Below are positions 43,443-54,167 of a stretch of DNA of 64,000 bases, in pieces; within the stretch, counting starts at the first letter, position 1; each line of letters starts with the position of its first letter. The stretch comes from Furcasterigmium furcatum (taxonomy: Eukaryota > Ascomycota > Sordariomycetes > Glomerellales > Plectosphaerellaceae). A model generated the notes under the pieces. It was given only the letters and a program-made list of their open reading frames with translations, was not told where the DNA came from and did not search any database. Position numbers and translations under genes: made by a program. The stretch is from the NCBI GenBank assembly GCA_001599815.1, contig BCIA01000004.1, positions 746,862-810,861 on the forward strand. Direction: 5' to 3'.

Positions 43443-44927
43443 ATGGCTGGAGAGCTCGACCTCGTCGCCTCCTGGGCGCGCCAGCACCCAGTGCTCACTG
43501 CCGTGCTTGGCGTCGGCTCTTTCACCTTCCTGTGGCTATTCAAGCTCAATCTCGCCCTGGTACAGACTCCCCCGGAGGCCCGGAAGCATGCGACCGGGAG
43601 CCCGTGGACCGAGGATGTCCTCCGGAAGACTTATGAGCGGCTGGCCGCAAACCCCCTGGACACGAAGCCTCACATGCCGCCCAAGCTCGACAGGCGGTAC
43701 ATCATCGTGGGAGCATCGGGCCTCGTCGGCGGGAGCCTTGTGACGCAGCTTCTCGAGCGCGGCCACCCGCCTTCGGCCATACGGATGATCGACTTCAACC
43801 ATCCCACGCGCCAGGACCTCGTCACTGGCCCGGCCGCCCAGGTCTCGTTTGTACAGGGCGACATGACCTCCTCGGCCTCCATGGATGCTGCTTTCTCGCA
43901 CCCATGGGACCCCTCCGTCGCCTCTCTGCCCCTGACCGTCCTCCACACCGCCGCCGTCCTACGCGCTGCTGACCGCTCGCCGCTCATTTACGACCGGTGC
44001 CGCATCCCCAACGTCGTCGGCACCGCCAACGTCCTCTCCGCGAGCAAAGCCGCCGGCGCCTCCGTCTTCATCTTCACGTCCAGCTCCGGCGTCACCATGC
44101 GCCCCGTCACCTGGTTCACCAACGCCCCCTGGCGCTTCTGGCCGCACAACTTCGTCCAGGTCATGGACGACCACGACTTCTTCGAACCCCCGGTCCCGAA
44201 CTCCCAGTACTTCTCCAACTACGCCCGCAGCAAGGCCGAGGCCGAGCGCCTCGTCTGCGCCGCGGACTCCAAGACCGAGGGCTTCCGCGCGGGCGCCATC
44301 CGCCCCGGCAACGGCGTCTACGGCCACCCCGTGGACCTCCTCCTCGGCTACCTCCTCCGCTCCGAGAACCTCCCGACCTACACCGCCCCCTGGATCCAGT
44401 CCTGGGTCAACGTCCGCAACCTCGCCCTCGCCCAGCTGCAGCTCGAGGCCGCCCTCCTCGGCCCGCACGCCGATGCCGCCGGCGTCGCGGGGCGCCCCTT
44501 CGTCGTCTCGGACCCGGGCCCCCCGCCGCTCTTCGCGGATCTCTACGCCGCCGCGGAGCTCCTTTCCGCGACCCCCGTCACGGTCCCCAAGCCGCCGCCT
44601 GTCGTTCTGCTGCTCGTCGCCACGGCCATCGAGGCGTGGTGCAACCTGCTCCGGAACATCCCGGCGCTGACGAGGCTCGGGCTCAAGGAACCGGGGATGC
44701 CTATGTACTTCCTCCAGCCGGGGATCTTCGACGCGTCGGTCAACTACATCGTCGACGACAGGGATGCGCGGAGGAGCCCGGAGGAGGGCGGGATCGGGTA
44801 CAAGGGTATGTGTACGTCGATGGAGGGGGCTTGCATGCAGATCGTGGAGTGGAACAAGGCGGTCGAGCAGAATGGCGGCAAGAAGATTGGTACCGGGGCG
44901 GCGAAGATTGGTATCAGCGCGGCTTGA
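43443..44927 (+). CDS. 3-beta-HSD / sterol-4-alpha-carboxylate 3-dehydrogenase-like membrane enzyme
   Basis: Single exon, 494 residues from the first ATG at 43443. An N-terminal membrane segment (HPVLTAVLGVGSFTFLWLFKLNLAL) precedes an extended-SDR domain: the NAD(P)-binding GASGLVGGSLV near residue 90, VLHTAAVLRA, NVVGTANVLSASKAAG, FIFTSSSGVTMRP, and the catalytic YARSK (YxxxK) near residue 259. IRPGNGVYGH and WVNVRNLALAQLQLEA are typical of the 3-beta-HSD group, which includes ERG26-like sterol C-3 dehydrogenases. It is probably ER-bound and acts on a sterol or related lipid alcohol. It differs from core ERG26 in its long N-terminal region, so a paralogue in secondary lipid metabolism is as likely. 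Confidence 0.85.
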   Translation: MAGELDLVASWARQHPVLTAVLGVGSFTFLWLFKLNLALVQTPPEARKHATGSPWTEDVLRKTYERLAANPLDTKPHMPPKLDRRYIIVGASGLVGGSLVTQLLERGHPPSAIRMIDFNHPTRQDLVTGPAAQVSFVQGDMTSSASMDAAFSHPWDPSVASLPLTVLHTAAVLRAADRSPLIYDRCRIPNVVGTANVLSASKAAGASVFIFTSSSGVTMRPVTWFTNAPWRFWPHNFVQVMDDHDFFEPPVPNSQYFSNYARSKAEAERLVCAADSKTEGFRAGAIRPGNGVYGHPVDLLLGYLLRSENLPTYTAPWIQSWVNVRNLALAQLQLEAALLGPHADAAGVAGRPFVVSDPGPPPLFADLYAAAELLSATPVTVPKPPPVVLLLVATAIEAWCNLLRNIPALTRLGLKEPGMPMYFLQPGIFDASVNYIVDDRDARRSPEEGGIGYKGMCTSMEGACMQIVEWNKAVEQNGGKKIGTGAAKIGISAA

Positions 44928-45173
44928 TGATAGATCCTGTTGAATGTCTGTGCACGAGTTGATATATTTGGATTGTTCATTGCAAAGTGAGATCATGAGT
45001 GTGGTTGGTGTTGCCAGACCGGGTTGGAGACTCTGGTCCGAGACTCAGCTACAGTCCAGTGTCTTGGTTGGTATCTTCCAAGGCCATGCAGACAAAACAA
45101 AAAGAGTACATCCAGAGATGCAATCGGCAAAAGGCATCTGCCCCTCCCAAGCGCAAGTTGCGAAGAGAAAGGC

Positions 45174-45271
45174 AGCCACCAGTGCGGGAGTCGAACCCGC
45201 CCCGGTCCCGCGCCGCGAAGAGCTCAGTTGGGCTACTAGTCTGAGACTTTTACCCCTTGGCCACCGGCGCC
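45174..45271 (-). tRNA. tRNA-like gene with A and B boxes (identity unresolved)
   Basis: On the minus strand a perfect A box (TGGCCAAGGGG, 45263-45253) and B box (GGTTCGACTCC, 45197-45187) occur at tRNA spacing. The T-arm folds cleanly (GCGGG/CCCGC around TTCGACT) and a 5-bp CTCAG/CTGAG stem could be the anticodon arm, but its loop is 13 nt and lacks a clear U before an anticodon. The acceptor stem pairs only imperfectly (GCGCCGG with CTGGTG). About 98 nt suggests a long variable arm (Leu/Ser type) or a small intron. A tRNA pseudogene or SINE head is the alternative. Confidence 0.38.
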
Positions 45272-46000
45272 GGACCCCTATAACATATTCCGTAAAACAC
45301 GGGGTTATAAGGGTTTCTGCCTCAGGGGTTGCCAACATGCGGCATGCCACTGTCAACCACTTTCAACTGAGTCGCATAGTAGCCACATGGTTGTGCTCCT
45401 ATTTCTTCGCTATAGACCGTCCAGTGCTAGGGAATATTCTTAATACCCTTTACTGATACTGTATATCCAAGCTGGATAAGACTGGATGTCTTTCAGTGTT
45501 TGAATGGGGATATCTTTTTCGTCTCTTTGTTACTGAGCCTCTTGTCTTCCTTGGATTACTCTGAACAACCTGCTTTCTGTGCAATCTTTTGACAAGACTG
45601 TAAAATAAAGCCACATTGATGGAGTCTACTCGTGAACATGAGGCTTTTTACAAAATACAGAGTCCTTGTCTTGCATCGAAACGATTATCCGGAGGTGTGG
45701 CTCTGCACTGCTGAGAGAGAGATGCACCCGCCACAGTGGCTGACCAGTGGCGCAGCAGACCCTCCCCCACTTTCCCACTTTGGCCGAAGCGGCACATCAC
45801 ATCGCACACGACTCGTCGTCGTCGTTCCCATCGTGATCCCGTCTTTCATCCCGCCACCAACGTTCGCGCGCATTTCCCGTCCGCATCCGACGCCTTCCTC
45901 GCCACCACCACCGACACGAAAAACAGTTGTATAAGAACAACACACTCCCAGACAACTACTCATCCATCCTTCCCCGCCTCACCGCACCCCGCACGCTCTC
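45272..46000. other. Intergenic and eIF1 promoter
   Basis: No gene seen. The last 200 bp form a C/T-rich leader typical of highly expressed fungal translation genes. Confidence 0.5.
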
Positions 46001-46453
46001 ATGACGACCATCGAGAACCTCAAGTCCATCGACCCCTTCGCTGACGCCGAAGAGGGCGAGACCGCTGGCGTCGACCACAAGAAGGCCCAGGAGTACATCC
46101 ACATCCGCATCCAGCAGCGCAATGGCCGCAAGACCCTCACCACCATCCAGGGCCTCCCCAAGCGCTTCGACCAGAAGAAGATCCTGAAGGTCATCAAGAA
46201 GAAGTTCGCCTGCAACGGAACCATCGTCGAGGACTCGGACCTCGGCGACGTCATCCAGCTGCAGGGCGACCAGCGCAAGAACATCCACGAGTTCCTCATC
46301 GACAAGACCGAGGGCCTCGAGATGGACGCCAAGGTGAGACCCCTCCCTCCTCCCCCTCCTTCCCCAGCCTCAGAGCAGGCTCTGCCTCTCCCCCGCGCCC
46401 GCAGCCCGCTAACCCCTCTGTGCCCCCAGCTCGTCAAGGTCCACGGTTTCTGA
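46001..46453 (+). CDS. SUI1: Translation initiation factor eIF1 (SUI1)
   Basis: Two exons (46001-46333, 46430-46453) around a 96-bp pyrimidine-rich intron, phase 0, giving 118 residues; the second exon codes only LVKVHGF. The sequence is that of eIF1: acidic N-terminal start (IENLKSIDPFAD), HIRIQQRNGRKTLTTIQGL, LKVIKKKFACNGTIVED and GDVIQLQGDQRKNIHEFL. eIF1 binds the 40S subunit and controls start-codon choice in the 43S complex. Length matches the family (about 110-118). The short final exon is easy for gene finders to miss. Confidence 0.97.
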   Translation: MTTIENLKSIDPFADAEEGETAGVDHKKAQEYIHIRIQQRNGRKTLTTIQGLPKRFDQKKILKVIKKKFACNGTIVEDSDLGDVIQLQGDQRKNIHEFLIDKTEGLEMDAKVRPLPPPPPSPASEQALPLPRARSPLTPLCPQLVKVHGF

Positions 46454-46966
46454 GGAACCCGTCGCCCTCCCCCCAACAGACGCAGCGACGCGATCTCGCC
46501 CCGCCTGGCGATGCGCCGATCGGATCCCTCCCAGCGAGACGGAAGGAAAGCACCAGGCCCCTCGGGTCGTCCCCTTTGGGTGTCGCATATTTTTCTGCAA
46601 GGCACTTGACGTGCGGTCGTACACCACCCACGGCTGAGGCGGCTTGATGAGGTTGTGAGGTTGAGACAGAGAGAGGAGCAGGAGGGGAACGATTCGGAGC
46701 AGGCAGTGCGGCGGTTGTGATACCCTTTTTTGATGTTATGGTGTTTGCGGCCGGCGGTGGCTCTTCTGGCACGTGAGGGTCCCAGGTGCCCACGTGGACA
46801 GTACAGATTGCCCGTTAGCTTTGAGATCATAATGATACCAACGATGGATGCGTGCCCAAAGTCCCGAATCTCGTCGTGATGTGCATGTGGATGTACGCAT
46901 GCTGGCCGTGGCGGCCGGGTATATTCGACTCTAATCAGACACGGAATCTATCCCCCGACCTGTACT
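46454..46966. other. 3' flanks of eIF1 and SIL1 (convergent)
   Basis: About 0.5 kb between two convergent genes; only UTR-like sequence. Confidence 0.5.
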
Positions 46967-48220
46967 CTACAGTTCCTCCTTCGGCAGGGCCTTGAGCTGC
47001 TTCTGGTGCAGCTTCTCTAGCCTGCCGAGGACATCAACGCTCCAGTGGGACTTCTTCCCCGGATTCCGATCCCGCACGCCCCTGACGGCCTCGAGCCACC
47101 GCTCGTCCGCCTCCCTCGCCGCCCTCCTCGCGACGGCGTCCTTCTCCCCGGCCCTGAAGAAGGGCCACTCCCCCGTGACGGCGCCCAGCTCCTCGTCCAG
47201 GAAGTTGTCCAGCAGCAAGTGCCCGACCTTGCGCTGCACCGCATCCCACTCCGCCACCGTCGGCGCCAGCGTCTCGGCGAGCTTCTCCATGCCGCCGTGG
47301 GCGAGGAAATCCCGCCGCACGTCCGCGTTCCGCAGCAGGCTGTTGAACGCGGCGACGTGCGCCTTGGCCCGGGCCGCGGAGGCAGGGACGGCGGCGACGT
47401 CCAGCGCGCCCCGCGGCATGAACGAGTCGTACAGCGCCTCGCGGAGCTTCCCAGATACCTTAGGGCACGTCGAGTCCATGATGCCCGCCCACGCGGCGCC
47501 CACGTCCGCGGCGGCGGTGGGGTTGTTCTGCAGCGCCGCCGCGATGATGGACGCCGCCTGGTTCCCGCGCGGCTTGACGCCCTCGGCGGCCGGGCCCTGC
47601 CCCTCGACCATCAGACAGAGGAGCGACTGGACGGTGGCGGGGTTTTCCGCGATCTTCCCGCCGTAGAAGATGTCGTGGGAGATGTCCTCGAGGAACTCGA
47701 GGGCCTCGTCGAAGGGCAGGTCCGTGCCGCCGGGGCCCTTGCGGATGAAGTCGAGGTTGGAGAAGAACTCGCCCGACTCGTGCGCGGGGGGCGGCTTGAT
47801 CTTGCCGAAGGACTCGTAGACCGGGGCGCCGTTGAGGAAGAGCGGCTCGTCGTCGGCCTCCTCGCCCTCGACGATCACGATATCCCTCTCGACGGGGAGG
47901 CCTTCGAGGGCGGGGTTCTGCTCATCCGGGTTGTTGAGCTTCGCCTCCCGCTTGCCGGTCGAGATGTCCAGGCGGACGTGGAGGCCGTGGGGGATTTCCT
48001 GGTCTTCGTGGACGATCTGGAATTCTTCTGTGGGTTGGAATATCCTCGGGTAACAGTCTGCCTGGTTGTCTGTGTGGCAGATGAGGTCGGCGCCTTGGGA
48101 TGGTGAGGCGACGGCCTCGGGCGGCGATGCTGATGAGCTGGGGACGAGGGAGAAGAGGCCGATGAGGGCGAGGAGGAGTATTACGGGAGAATAATTCCCT
48201 GATCTCCGTATTCTCGACAT
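46967..48220 (-). CDS. SIL1: SIL1, nucleotide exchange factor for ER Hsp70 (BiP)
   Basis: Single exon, 417 residues. A signal sequence (PVILLLALIGLFSLVPSSSA) leads into ICHTDNQADCYPRIF, the conserved N-terminal Cys-containing region (Cys48 and Cys56). Then LHVRLDISTGKREAKLN, the armadillo-like core (LEFLEDISHDIFYGGKIAEN, LCLMVEGQG, SLLRNADVRRDFLAHGGMEKL) and a C-terminal KEEL that can serve as ER retention signal. SIL1 promotes ADP release from BiP/Kar2 in the ER lumen. Length matches fungal SIL1. It is divergent from the complex I subunit gene with 572 bp between starts. Confidence 0.93.
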   Translation of the reverse strand: MSRIRRSGNYSPVILLLALIGLFSLVPSSSASPPEAVASPSQGADLICHTDNQADCYPRIFQPTEEFQIVHEDQEIPHGLHVRLDISTGKREAKLNNPDEQNPALEGLPVERDIVIVEGEEADDEPLFLNGAPVYESFGKIKPPPAHESGEFFSNLDFIRKGPGGTDLPFDEALEFLEDISHDIFYGGKIAENPATVQSLLCLMVEGQGPAAEGVKPRGNQAASIIAAALQNNPTAAADVGAAWAGIMDSTCPKVSGKLREALYDSFMPRGALDVAAVPASAARAKAHVAAFNSLLRNADVRRDFLAHGGMEKLAETLAPTVAEWDAVQRKVGHLLLDNFLDEELGAVTGEWPFFRAGEKDAVARRAAREADERWLEAVRGVRDRNPGKKSHWSVDVLGRLEKLHQKQLKALPKEEL

Positions 48221-48792
48221 GATGATTTGTGTATTGGCCTCTCACTCAGTTGGACAGACTCTTGCAGATGTTGGAGTTGGAGATGAGATAGGTTGAGTCG
48301 AGTCGAGTTGAGTTGAGGACTGTGGCAATTCTCTGGGTTCAACGTGTTGCAGAAAAATGTGAAGCCACAATCACCGTCCAACAAATCCAACGTCTAGACC
48401 TTATATCACCAAAAGCCGAATGACTCAAAAGAAAAGGCCAGCTCACCGCCCAAAATAATAGAACTCGATAGAACACGGCCTCAGGTTCGTGACAGCTTGT
48501 CACTTTCCATGTCTCCATCTTGGGGGCAAAACCACTGATTCGAATTCGGCAATACCTCATTGGCCCCCACAGCCGCAACAGGCGCGCCAAGCTAAGCGCG
48601 GGACATCTTCGGCAATCAACGCCCGCCAACTTCGGATCCAATCCAAAGCTTCAACTCAATTCCTCCTCCCATCCCCGACGACGACCTCCCACCTCGACGC
48701 CCCTCACGCCCTCCTCCCGCGACACCCCCAGCGTCAATCGCGCCCGTCCACGACCCCCCTCCCGACCGAAGAAGCAGACGCCCTCTTCCGAG
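48221..48792. promoter_or_regulatory. Divergent promoter of SIL1 and the complex I subunit
   Basis: 572 bp between head-to-head starts. A run of gttgagt-like words (48280-48310) lies in the SIL1 leader; a C-rich leader (48680-48780) precedes the complex I ATG. No other gene seen. Confidence 0.5.
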
Positions 48793-49487
48793 ATGCAGGC
48801 CATCCGCCACCGAGGCGCCTGCATCGCCCGCCAGGCCGCCCGCTCCTCCGGCCTGCGCACGGCACCGCGACGACACGCCTCCGACCACCACCACCACGCC
48901 GAGCCCGTCAACGAGTCTATCGGAGTGCGTTCCCCTTCCTTCCACGCCCTCCCCGTCCCCTACCGCGGCCAATTGGCCCCCCGCCGCGCCTCGCGACCCG
49001 AGGAGGCACCCTTGGAGGCAACCTCCGGCTAACACCTCCCAGCTCGGCTTCTGGCTCGCCGCCGCCGCCGTCCCCTTCTCCGTCGTCGTCTACAACCTCG
49101 CCCAGCCCGGCAAGGACGGCGAGGCCCCCTGGCTCACCCAAAAGATCCACTCCTACCACGCCGCCCTGCAGTCCGACTGGGCTGAGCGCTCCGCCCTGCA
49201 CACAAAGGCCATCGAGCAGGCCGGCTTCGACCGCGCCCTCTTCCTCCACGCCGAGACCAACCGCGACGTCGACGTGCGGTTCCCTGAGTGCGTACCGCCC
49301 TTGCAATGCCCTCCTTCCCAGATCGCAACGCCTCCCTGAGAAAATGTCGCTAACACCTCCCAGGGCCATCCAAGCCCACGCCGCCAGGAACATCCAGGCC
49401 GGCAGCATCGCCAACGTCGACCACGTCGTCGCCCACTACAGGCAGCAGCACCTCGACGCGGAGGCCCGCAAGGCCAACAAGGCATAG
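48793..49487 (+). CDS. NADH:ubiquinone oxidoreductase 17.8-kDa subunit (complex I)
   Basis: Three exons (48793-48924, 49043-49287, 49364-49487), introns of 118 and 76 bp; phases agree, giving 166 residues. The N terminus is a mitochondrial presequence (Arg-rich, no acidic residues, QAIRHRGACIARQAARSS), then a His-rich turn and EPVNESIGLGFWLAAAAVPF, a single membrane helix. This matches the fungal accessory subunit known as the 17.8-kDa subunit in Neurospora. The remainder (TQKIHSYHAALQSDWAERSALHTKAIEQAG) is the helical inter-membrane or matrix part. It acts in the inner mitochondrial membrane as an accessory complex I subunit. Confidence 0.88.
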
Positions 49488-50016
49488 ACGGAGAGCCGGA
49501 AGGGCAGGATGCGAGTTTGAGCAGAGCGAGGGCCGGCGAGGCCGCGGGGTGGCAGTTTTATGCCCCCCGAGTACATATTCACGCGGGAGGCGATGGGTCC
49601 CCCGCGATGTAGAGACAGAGGAAGAAAGAGAATTTCATTTGTGAATCTTGACCAGACATGCTGCGCTTTTCATCTGAGAATATTGAAGTGAGCCTTGGGT
49701 GGTCATCTGACATTAAGGAGAAACCACTTCCCTCGACAGCAGCATCAGCAGCGCTCCGATATCTTATCTCCCATCATTAAGGCATGGGCTGGATGAATCT
49801 CACGCGCGACAGAAACGTCAACGAACAGGCGAGTAGGCAATGGATTCAATATCAACGCTGTCAAATCCTGCTGCATAAAACAAAAGCCCTCAGAAACGCT
49901 ACAATATAGAATGTCATCCGCGCCACAAGTCAGTCTGCCCATGTCACTCCCTGGAGATTGCCGAACTTCGAGGCTGCTTTGGACGCAGTGAGGTGAGATT
50001 GTTCCCCATGGCACAA
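49488..50016. other. Intergenic, convergent 3' flanks
   Basis: About 0.5 kb between the complex I subunit gene and the SET gene tail. No gene seen. Confidence 0.45.
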
Positions 50017-51765
50017 TCAGATGGATCGCCGTCTCCGGGCAAGGCCGAAGATCATCGACTCGATTCCCGTTGCCCAGTACAAATCCTCTGGCACCCGGCG
50101 CTTCTTCACCTCCTTGTTCTTGTGCGTGTCGCTGGTGCGGGCGCGTCGCAGGGTGCCGATCCATCGCGGCGGTTCGGGATCCTTCTTGGCGGGCTCGTCT
50201 AAGGACGAGTCGTCGGTATCGTCTTCGGACTCGTCTTCGGACTCTTCCTCGGGCACGTCTTCGCTCACATCCTCCCCGACAAATCTCCGCAAGAGAATCC
50301 CTGCCTGGCGGCGGCGCCTCCTGAGGCGCCTCTTGGCCTTCTTGCTGCGCTTCCTGAACCTCTTTTTGGCCCTTTTGATGCGCTTCTTGGCCACCTTCAT
50401 GCGCTTGGCCCGCTTCTCGACGGCATGCCTCTTGAGGAAGTTCCCGACCCTGTCGACACCCCGCCAAAACGCCGACCTGGCCTTGACCCAAGGCTTCCTG
50501 AAGGGCCCGTACGGCCAGGAGCCGTAGCAGACCGGGCAGAGGCACCTCGATTTGTCCCAGCCGAAGTCGTTGCATCCCATCCACCCCCAGCACTAGCAGA
50601 CGAAGATCTCTTCTCCTTTGCGGATGAGTCTTGTCGTCGTCAACGCTGCGGACAGGGTCTCCAGGTTGACCTCGAGGTTCGTGTTCAAGGCCGACTTGGG
50701 CCCGTTCTCGGGCTCTTCCCACCCCTCGTCCGACGATACGTCTGACTCGACTGGATCGCTTGTGTAGAATCGTTTTGGCTGTGAAGGTATCAGATCAGCC
50801 GGTGGACACGCGTGGTTGAACTTGTTGACTGTCGGCCATATGACGCCCACATTGTAGCCCATTTCGCCATCTTTGTAGGTCGGATGAAATCGGAAGGCGT
50901 GCTTGTACATGAACTTCTCTATGCGGTAGCCCTCTCTCCTGCTGGCTCGTTGACGGTGGCGCAGGCCCAGTCTCGACGTCGGGAGGACTTCTCCTTCACG
51001 GAACCGGACTTTCGAAAGAAAACGGGGGTAGCTACAGCGCACAGCGAGGCGCATCCGTTCCGAGAGCCTCATCCAGTGGCGGAGAGGAACGGTCCAGTTG
51101 TCGTGCGCCCAGTTTGCGTAGCGGAACGACCACATGGGCCACTCGTGGACGATCCTCGTGCCCCTGGGGATGTCTTTCGTTGCGAAGACGCCCATCGTGG
51201 TCCGGCCGAACACGCCGGTCTTCATCAAGGGGCTCTCGCGGAACTCGAGGTTGGGGTTGGGTTTCCACCACCAGTCTCTCATTTCCTCGAAGCACCGCAC
51301 GCCTTTGACGTCCTCCTGGCGTCTGGGCGACCATCTCCGCTGGTTGGGAAACCTGGAGTCCCGCGGTGGGAACCAGGGCACGAATTCCTGAGGGCAGGCG
51401 TAGAGCCGGAGGTCAACCATGGGGTTTTCTGTGCGAGTCTCGATCAAAGAAGCCTCCGCCTTGGGACATTTATGGACGTGTCCATCCTGTCGCTCCTTCT
51501 CGAGTTCTCTCTCTTCTATCTCTCGCTCTCTCTTTTTTATTCGTATTCTCTCTCGCTCACTCAGTATCCAATTTTGCTGGGCGTATTTGTCGATTGGCAG
51601 CCGGATTTCTCTGAAGTAATCAGGCAAAGGAGGGGTCTTGTCGGTGTCAGGGGTGCTTGGCGGAGGTCCCTCCGGGTCTTTGTGCTGCGATGTTGGTCTC
51701 GGGCACGACCGGGCCGTCAAGTCAGAGAACGAGAGCTTGTCCATGGCACGGCGGCGAGCTTGCAT
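50017..51765 (-). pseudogene. SET-domain protein gene interrupted by an in-frame TAG
   Basis: The frame from the ATG at 51765 runs 390 codons to a TAG at 50595-50593, then stays open in the same frame for another 191 codons to 50017. Before the stop: a charged coiled-coil (RERIRIKKREREIEERELEK, residues 71-90), the SET start FGRTTMGVFATKDIPRGTRI (186-205), the NHxC motif (NKFNHAC, 314-320) and GEEIFVC at the stop, where SET proteins usually continue with an aromatic Tyr. After it: CWGWMGCNDFGWDKSRCLCPVC, a post-SET-like Cys cluster, then a Lys/Arg-rich tail and an acidic stretch. SET proteins methylate protein lysines. The stop removes the SET-domain end, so the product is probably inactive unless there is readthrough or a sequencing error. 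Confidence 0.62.
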
Positions 51766-52718
51766 GCGTTGAAGTCCGAGGGTTGGACGTCACGGAAGTG
51801 AGTGTGCGTATAAAAGGGAGAGAATGTCTTAAACGGATGTGTGGTAAGTAGAACGTAAGCTGATGTACTTCTAGTTGTTGCGTAAGAGGGAATATAGAAT
51901 ATAGATGGAGGTTTTGGAGAGAAGAGCTGGCCGGGTGTCCTTCTTCATTGTTGAGATGGAGGTTGCTGGAGCGCGGACTGGCCTTTCCTCCATGTTCAAG
52001 CTGACAGCCGCTTTCTCCTTCCGCCGGAGTGGCACGCCAGTCTCCATGGCAGGAGGATCACAGAAAAGATGGCCGGTCCAGGCATGCTGCTATCCAGATA
52101 CGTTGCGCTTGAGTTATCTCTGTTTTAGCAAGAGGCCATCTCGATTTCTTGTAATCAAGATAGAGGCCATGCCAATTCCTTGGAGTTGAGTGAGAGGTCA
52201 TCTCGATTTTCTATCGCTCGATCTGAAGTCTGCTGGTCGACATGGCCATTCCGGGGGCGGCCATCCTTTCTGCAACCCGCTTGCATGGGAAGGACGGGAC
52301 CTGATCGGCTGGAGCGCAATCACCTTCATGGAGTTCCAGGTTGCTCTGCAAAACCCAACTTGAGCAGCTCCCTCCCTTGCCTCCTCAAAGTTACCGCTGC
52401 TCGATTCGGTCACTGTTCAGTCAGTTCAGCATCCGCCTCCAACCCGGATATCACAACGCCGTCCACCTCATCACAGCCCTAGCCACGAACACCCATTTGA
52501 ATGGCAACGATGTGTATTGCACTATCCTTGCCGAATCAAGACGACAGCGGCTGCTGGGCTGCTCAGCCCCCACGCGCTATCAAATGATGACCATTCCCGT
52601 TTCGCCCTTGTTTGATGATCCGTGAATGCAGAAAACCCTCGCCACTTTTCTTCCCTTAATCGTGACGCGAACCGACAGGACACATGAAATCCACGCTTTC
52701 CCTTTTCTCTTCCGCCGC
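51766..52718. other. Intergenic, about 1 kb
   Basis: A plus-strand TATAAAAG lies at about 51809-51816, but no convincing gene follows. Two near-repeats (gccatctcgattt at about 52135 and gtcatctcgattt at about 52197) are seen. No RNA gene recognised. Confidence 0.4.
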
Positions 52719-53494
52719 TTACTTCAGGGGGATGAAACGGGAAGAGTGCGTGGCACCGATACCGGGACGGCCGTGCTTGACGGGCTTGCTGGGGGGTTGT
52801 TAGCGGGTGGCCAGGGAGAGGGACTGCTTCCGGCGCCGGCACGTACTATGAGATAGAGAACTCGGCGAGGTAGTGGCCGACCATCTCGGGCTTGATCTCG
52901 ACCTGGTTGAACTCCTTGCCGGAGTAGATGCCGATGACGGAGCCGATCATCTCGGGGACGACGAGCATGTTGCGGAGGTGAGTCTTGACGAGGTCGGGCT
53001 TCTCGTTGGGCTTGGCCTCCTGCTTGGCCTTGCGGAGCTTCTTGATGAGGCCCATGGGGCGGCGCTTCAGGCCGCGGTTGATGCGCCTGCGGGCACGGGC
53101 GTGGACGACATCGCGGAGCTGCTCGGAGTCCAGGTCCAGGAGGCTGCGGGCGGTACTGTTAGTTTGTCTCTTCGGATGATTTCGGTCGTGTTCTCGATGG
53201 CGCGCGGGTGCCAAAACTTTCTATCGATCGCGGGGAGGAGGAACAGGAGGATGCACGTACGCCTCAAGGTCAATACCGCGGTAAGAGAACTTGCGGAAGG
53301 CTCTTCTCTTCTTGATCTCGGCGGCCTCCTCAGCGTTCTGCGGTGTCCCAACGTTAGCCCTCGTGTCCATCATCAAATCTTCGTCGTCGACGTCGTCCTG
53401 GTCCGGGCGCGGCGACCGCATCATCGCACGAGACGCTGCGCCGGCAGGAGTCGCTCGAACCGGGAGTGAAACGTACGTATTCGTCGTCAGCCAT
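52719..53494 (-). CDS. RPS15: 40S ribosomal protein S15 (uS19)
   Basis: Four exons (53494-53477, 53337-53261, 53143-52847, 52788-52719), introns of 139, 117 and 58 bp; phases agree, giving 153 residues. The first exon codes only MADDEY. The sequence is unmistakable uS19: [60 protein letters not shown], then [21 protein letters not shown] at the C terminus. It sits in the 40S head near the decoding centre. Introns close to the start codon are usual for fungal ribosomal protein genes. Confidence 0.97.
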
Positions 53495-54167
53495 GGTTGC
53501 GGTTGTTGGTGCAGGGAACTCGCTTTCCGATGTCGTGGATCGAAGAGCGAATTGCTGGATTGTCGTGGCGTGGAGGTTGACTGGGTTTCTCACGAGATGG
53601 TAGCGGAGCGCTTTGGTAGGCGAGGACAATCGAGAGGGCCCGCAGCACAGTTTTTCGCCGTAGGGTAAGCGAACCCTCCACACGCGAATTTTTGGTTGGC
53701 GGGGTCACGTGAATGAGGTCCACCTCTCACCGCTCACCGAGTTCTGCCGTCCGCCCTCACCGACTTCACCGACCGGACCTGACTTCGGGACCTACATCCG
53801 CAAACCAGATCATGGGAGGGCCCATCTTGTCAACGCGTAGCACTTGTGGGGAAATCTCACCCCCCGTCATTTGAAGTCACCGCGTGTTTTGAATGAAGCT
53901 CCTCTTCCTGTTTGCCTAACTAAAAAGAAGAGGCATCCGCCATCCATTAATCCATCGTCCGGCCTGGAAATCCGCCCAATGCAATGCCTCGTATATTCAA
54001 TTCCATCCTGATCCATGTCCCAGCAACGCCATTAAGGAGGACTGTCCAGTCCTGGTTGTCTACATCATTCCAGATAATGCAAAATAGAAACCAAAGTTGC
54101 TCGTCCCATGCCCCGGCCCATCCGTCCCAAAACTCCATCATATCCAGAGATCACGCCCCGTCTCGCT
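53495..54167. other. Intergenic, ribosomal protein promoter side
   Basis: About 0.7 kb holding the RPS15 promoter and the 3' flank of the Zn2Cys6 gene. No gene seen. Confidence 0.5.

Noticed and set aside
43959..44996. 345-codon minus-strand frame antisense to the 3-beta-HSD-type gene
   Set aside because: Low-complexity Gly/Val/Asp/Arg content, as expected from antisense reading of GC-rich codons.
49745..50722. 325-codon minus-strand frame overlapping the SET gene tail
   Set aside because: Different frame from the SET gene; Arg/Gln/Glu-rich shadow of the Lys/Arg-rich tail.
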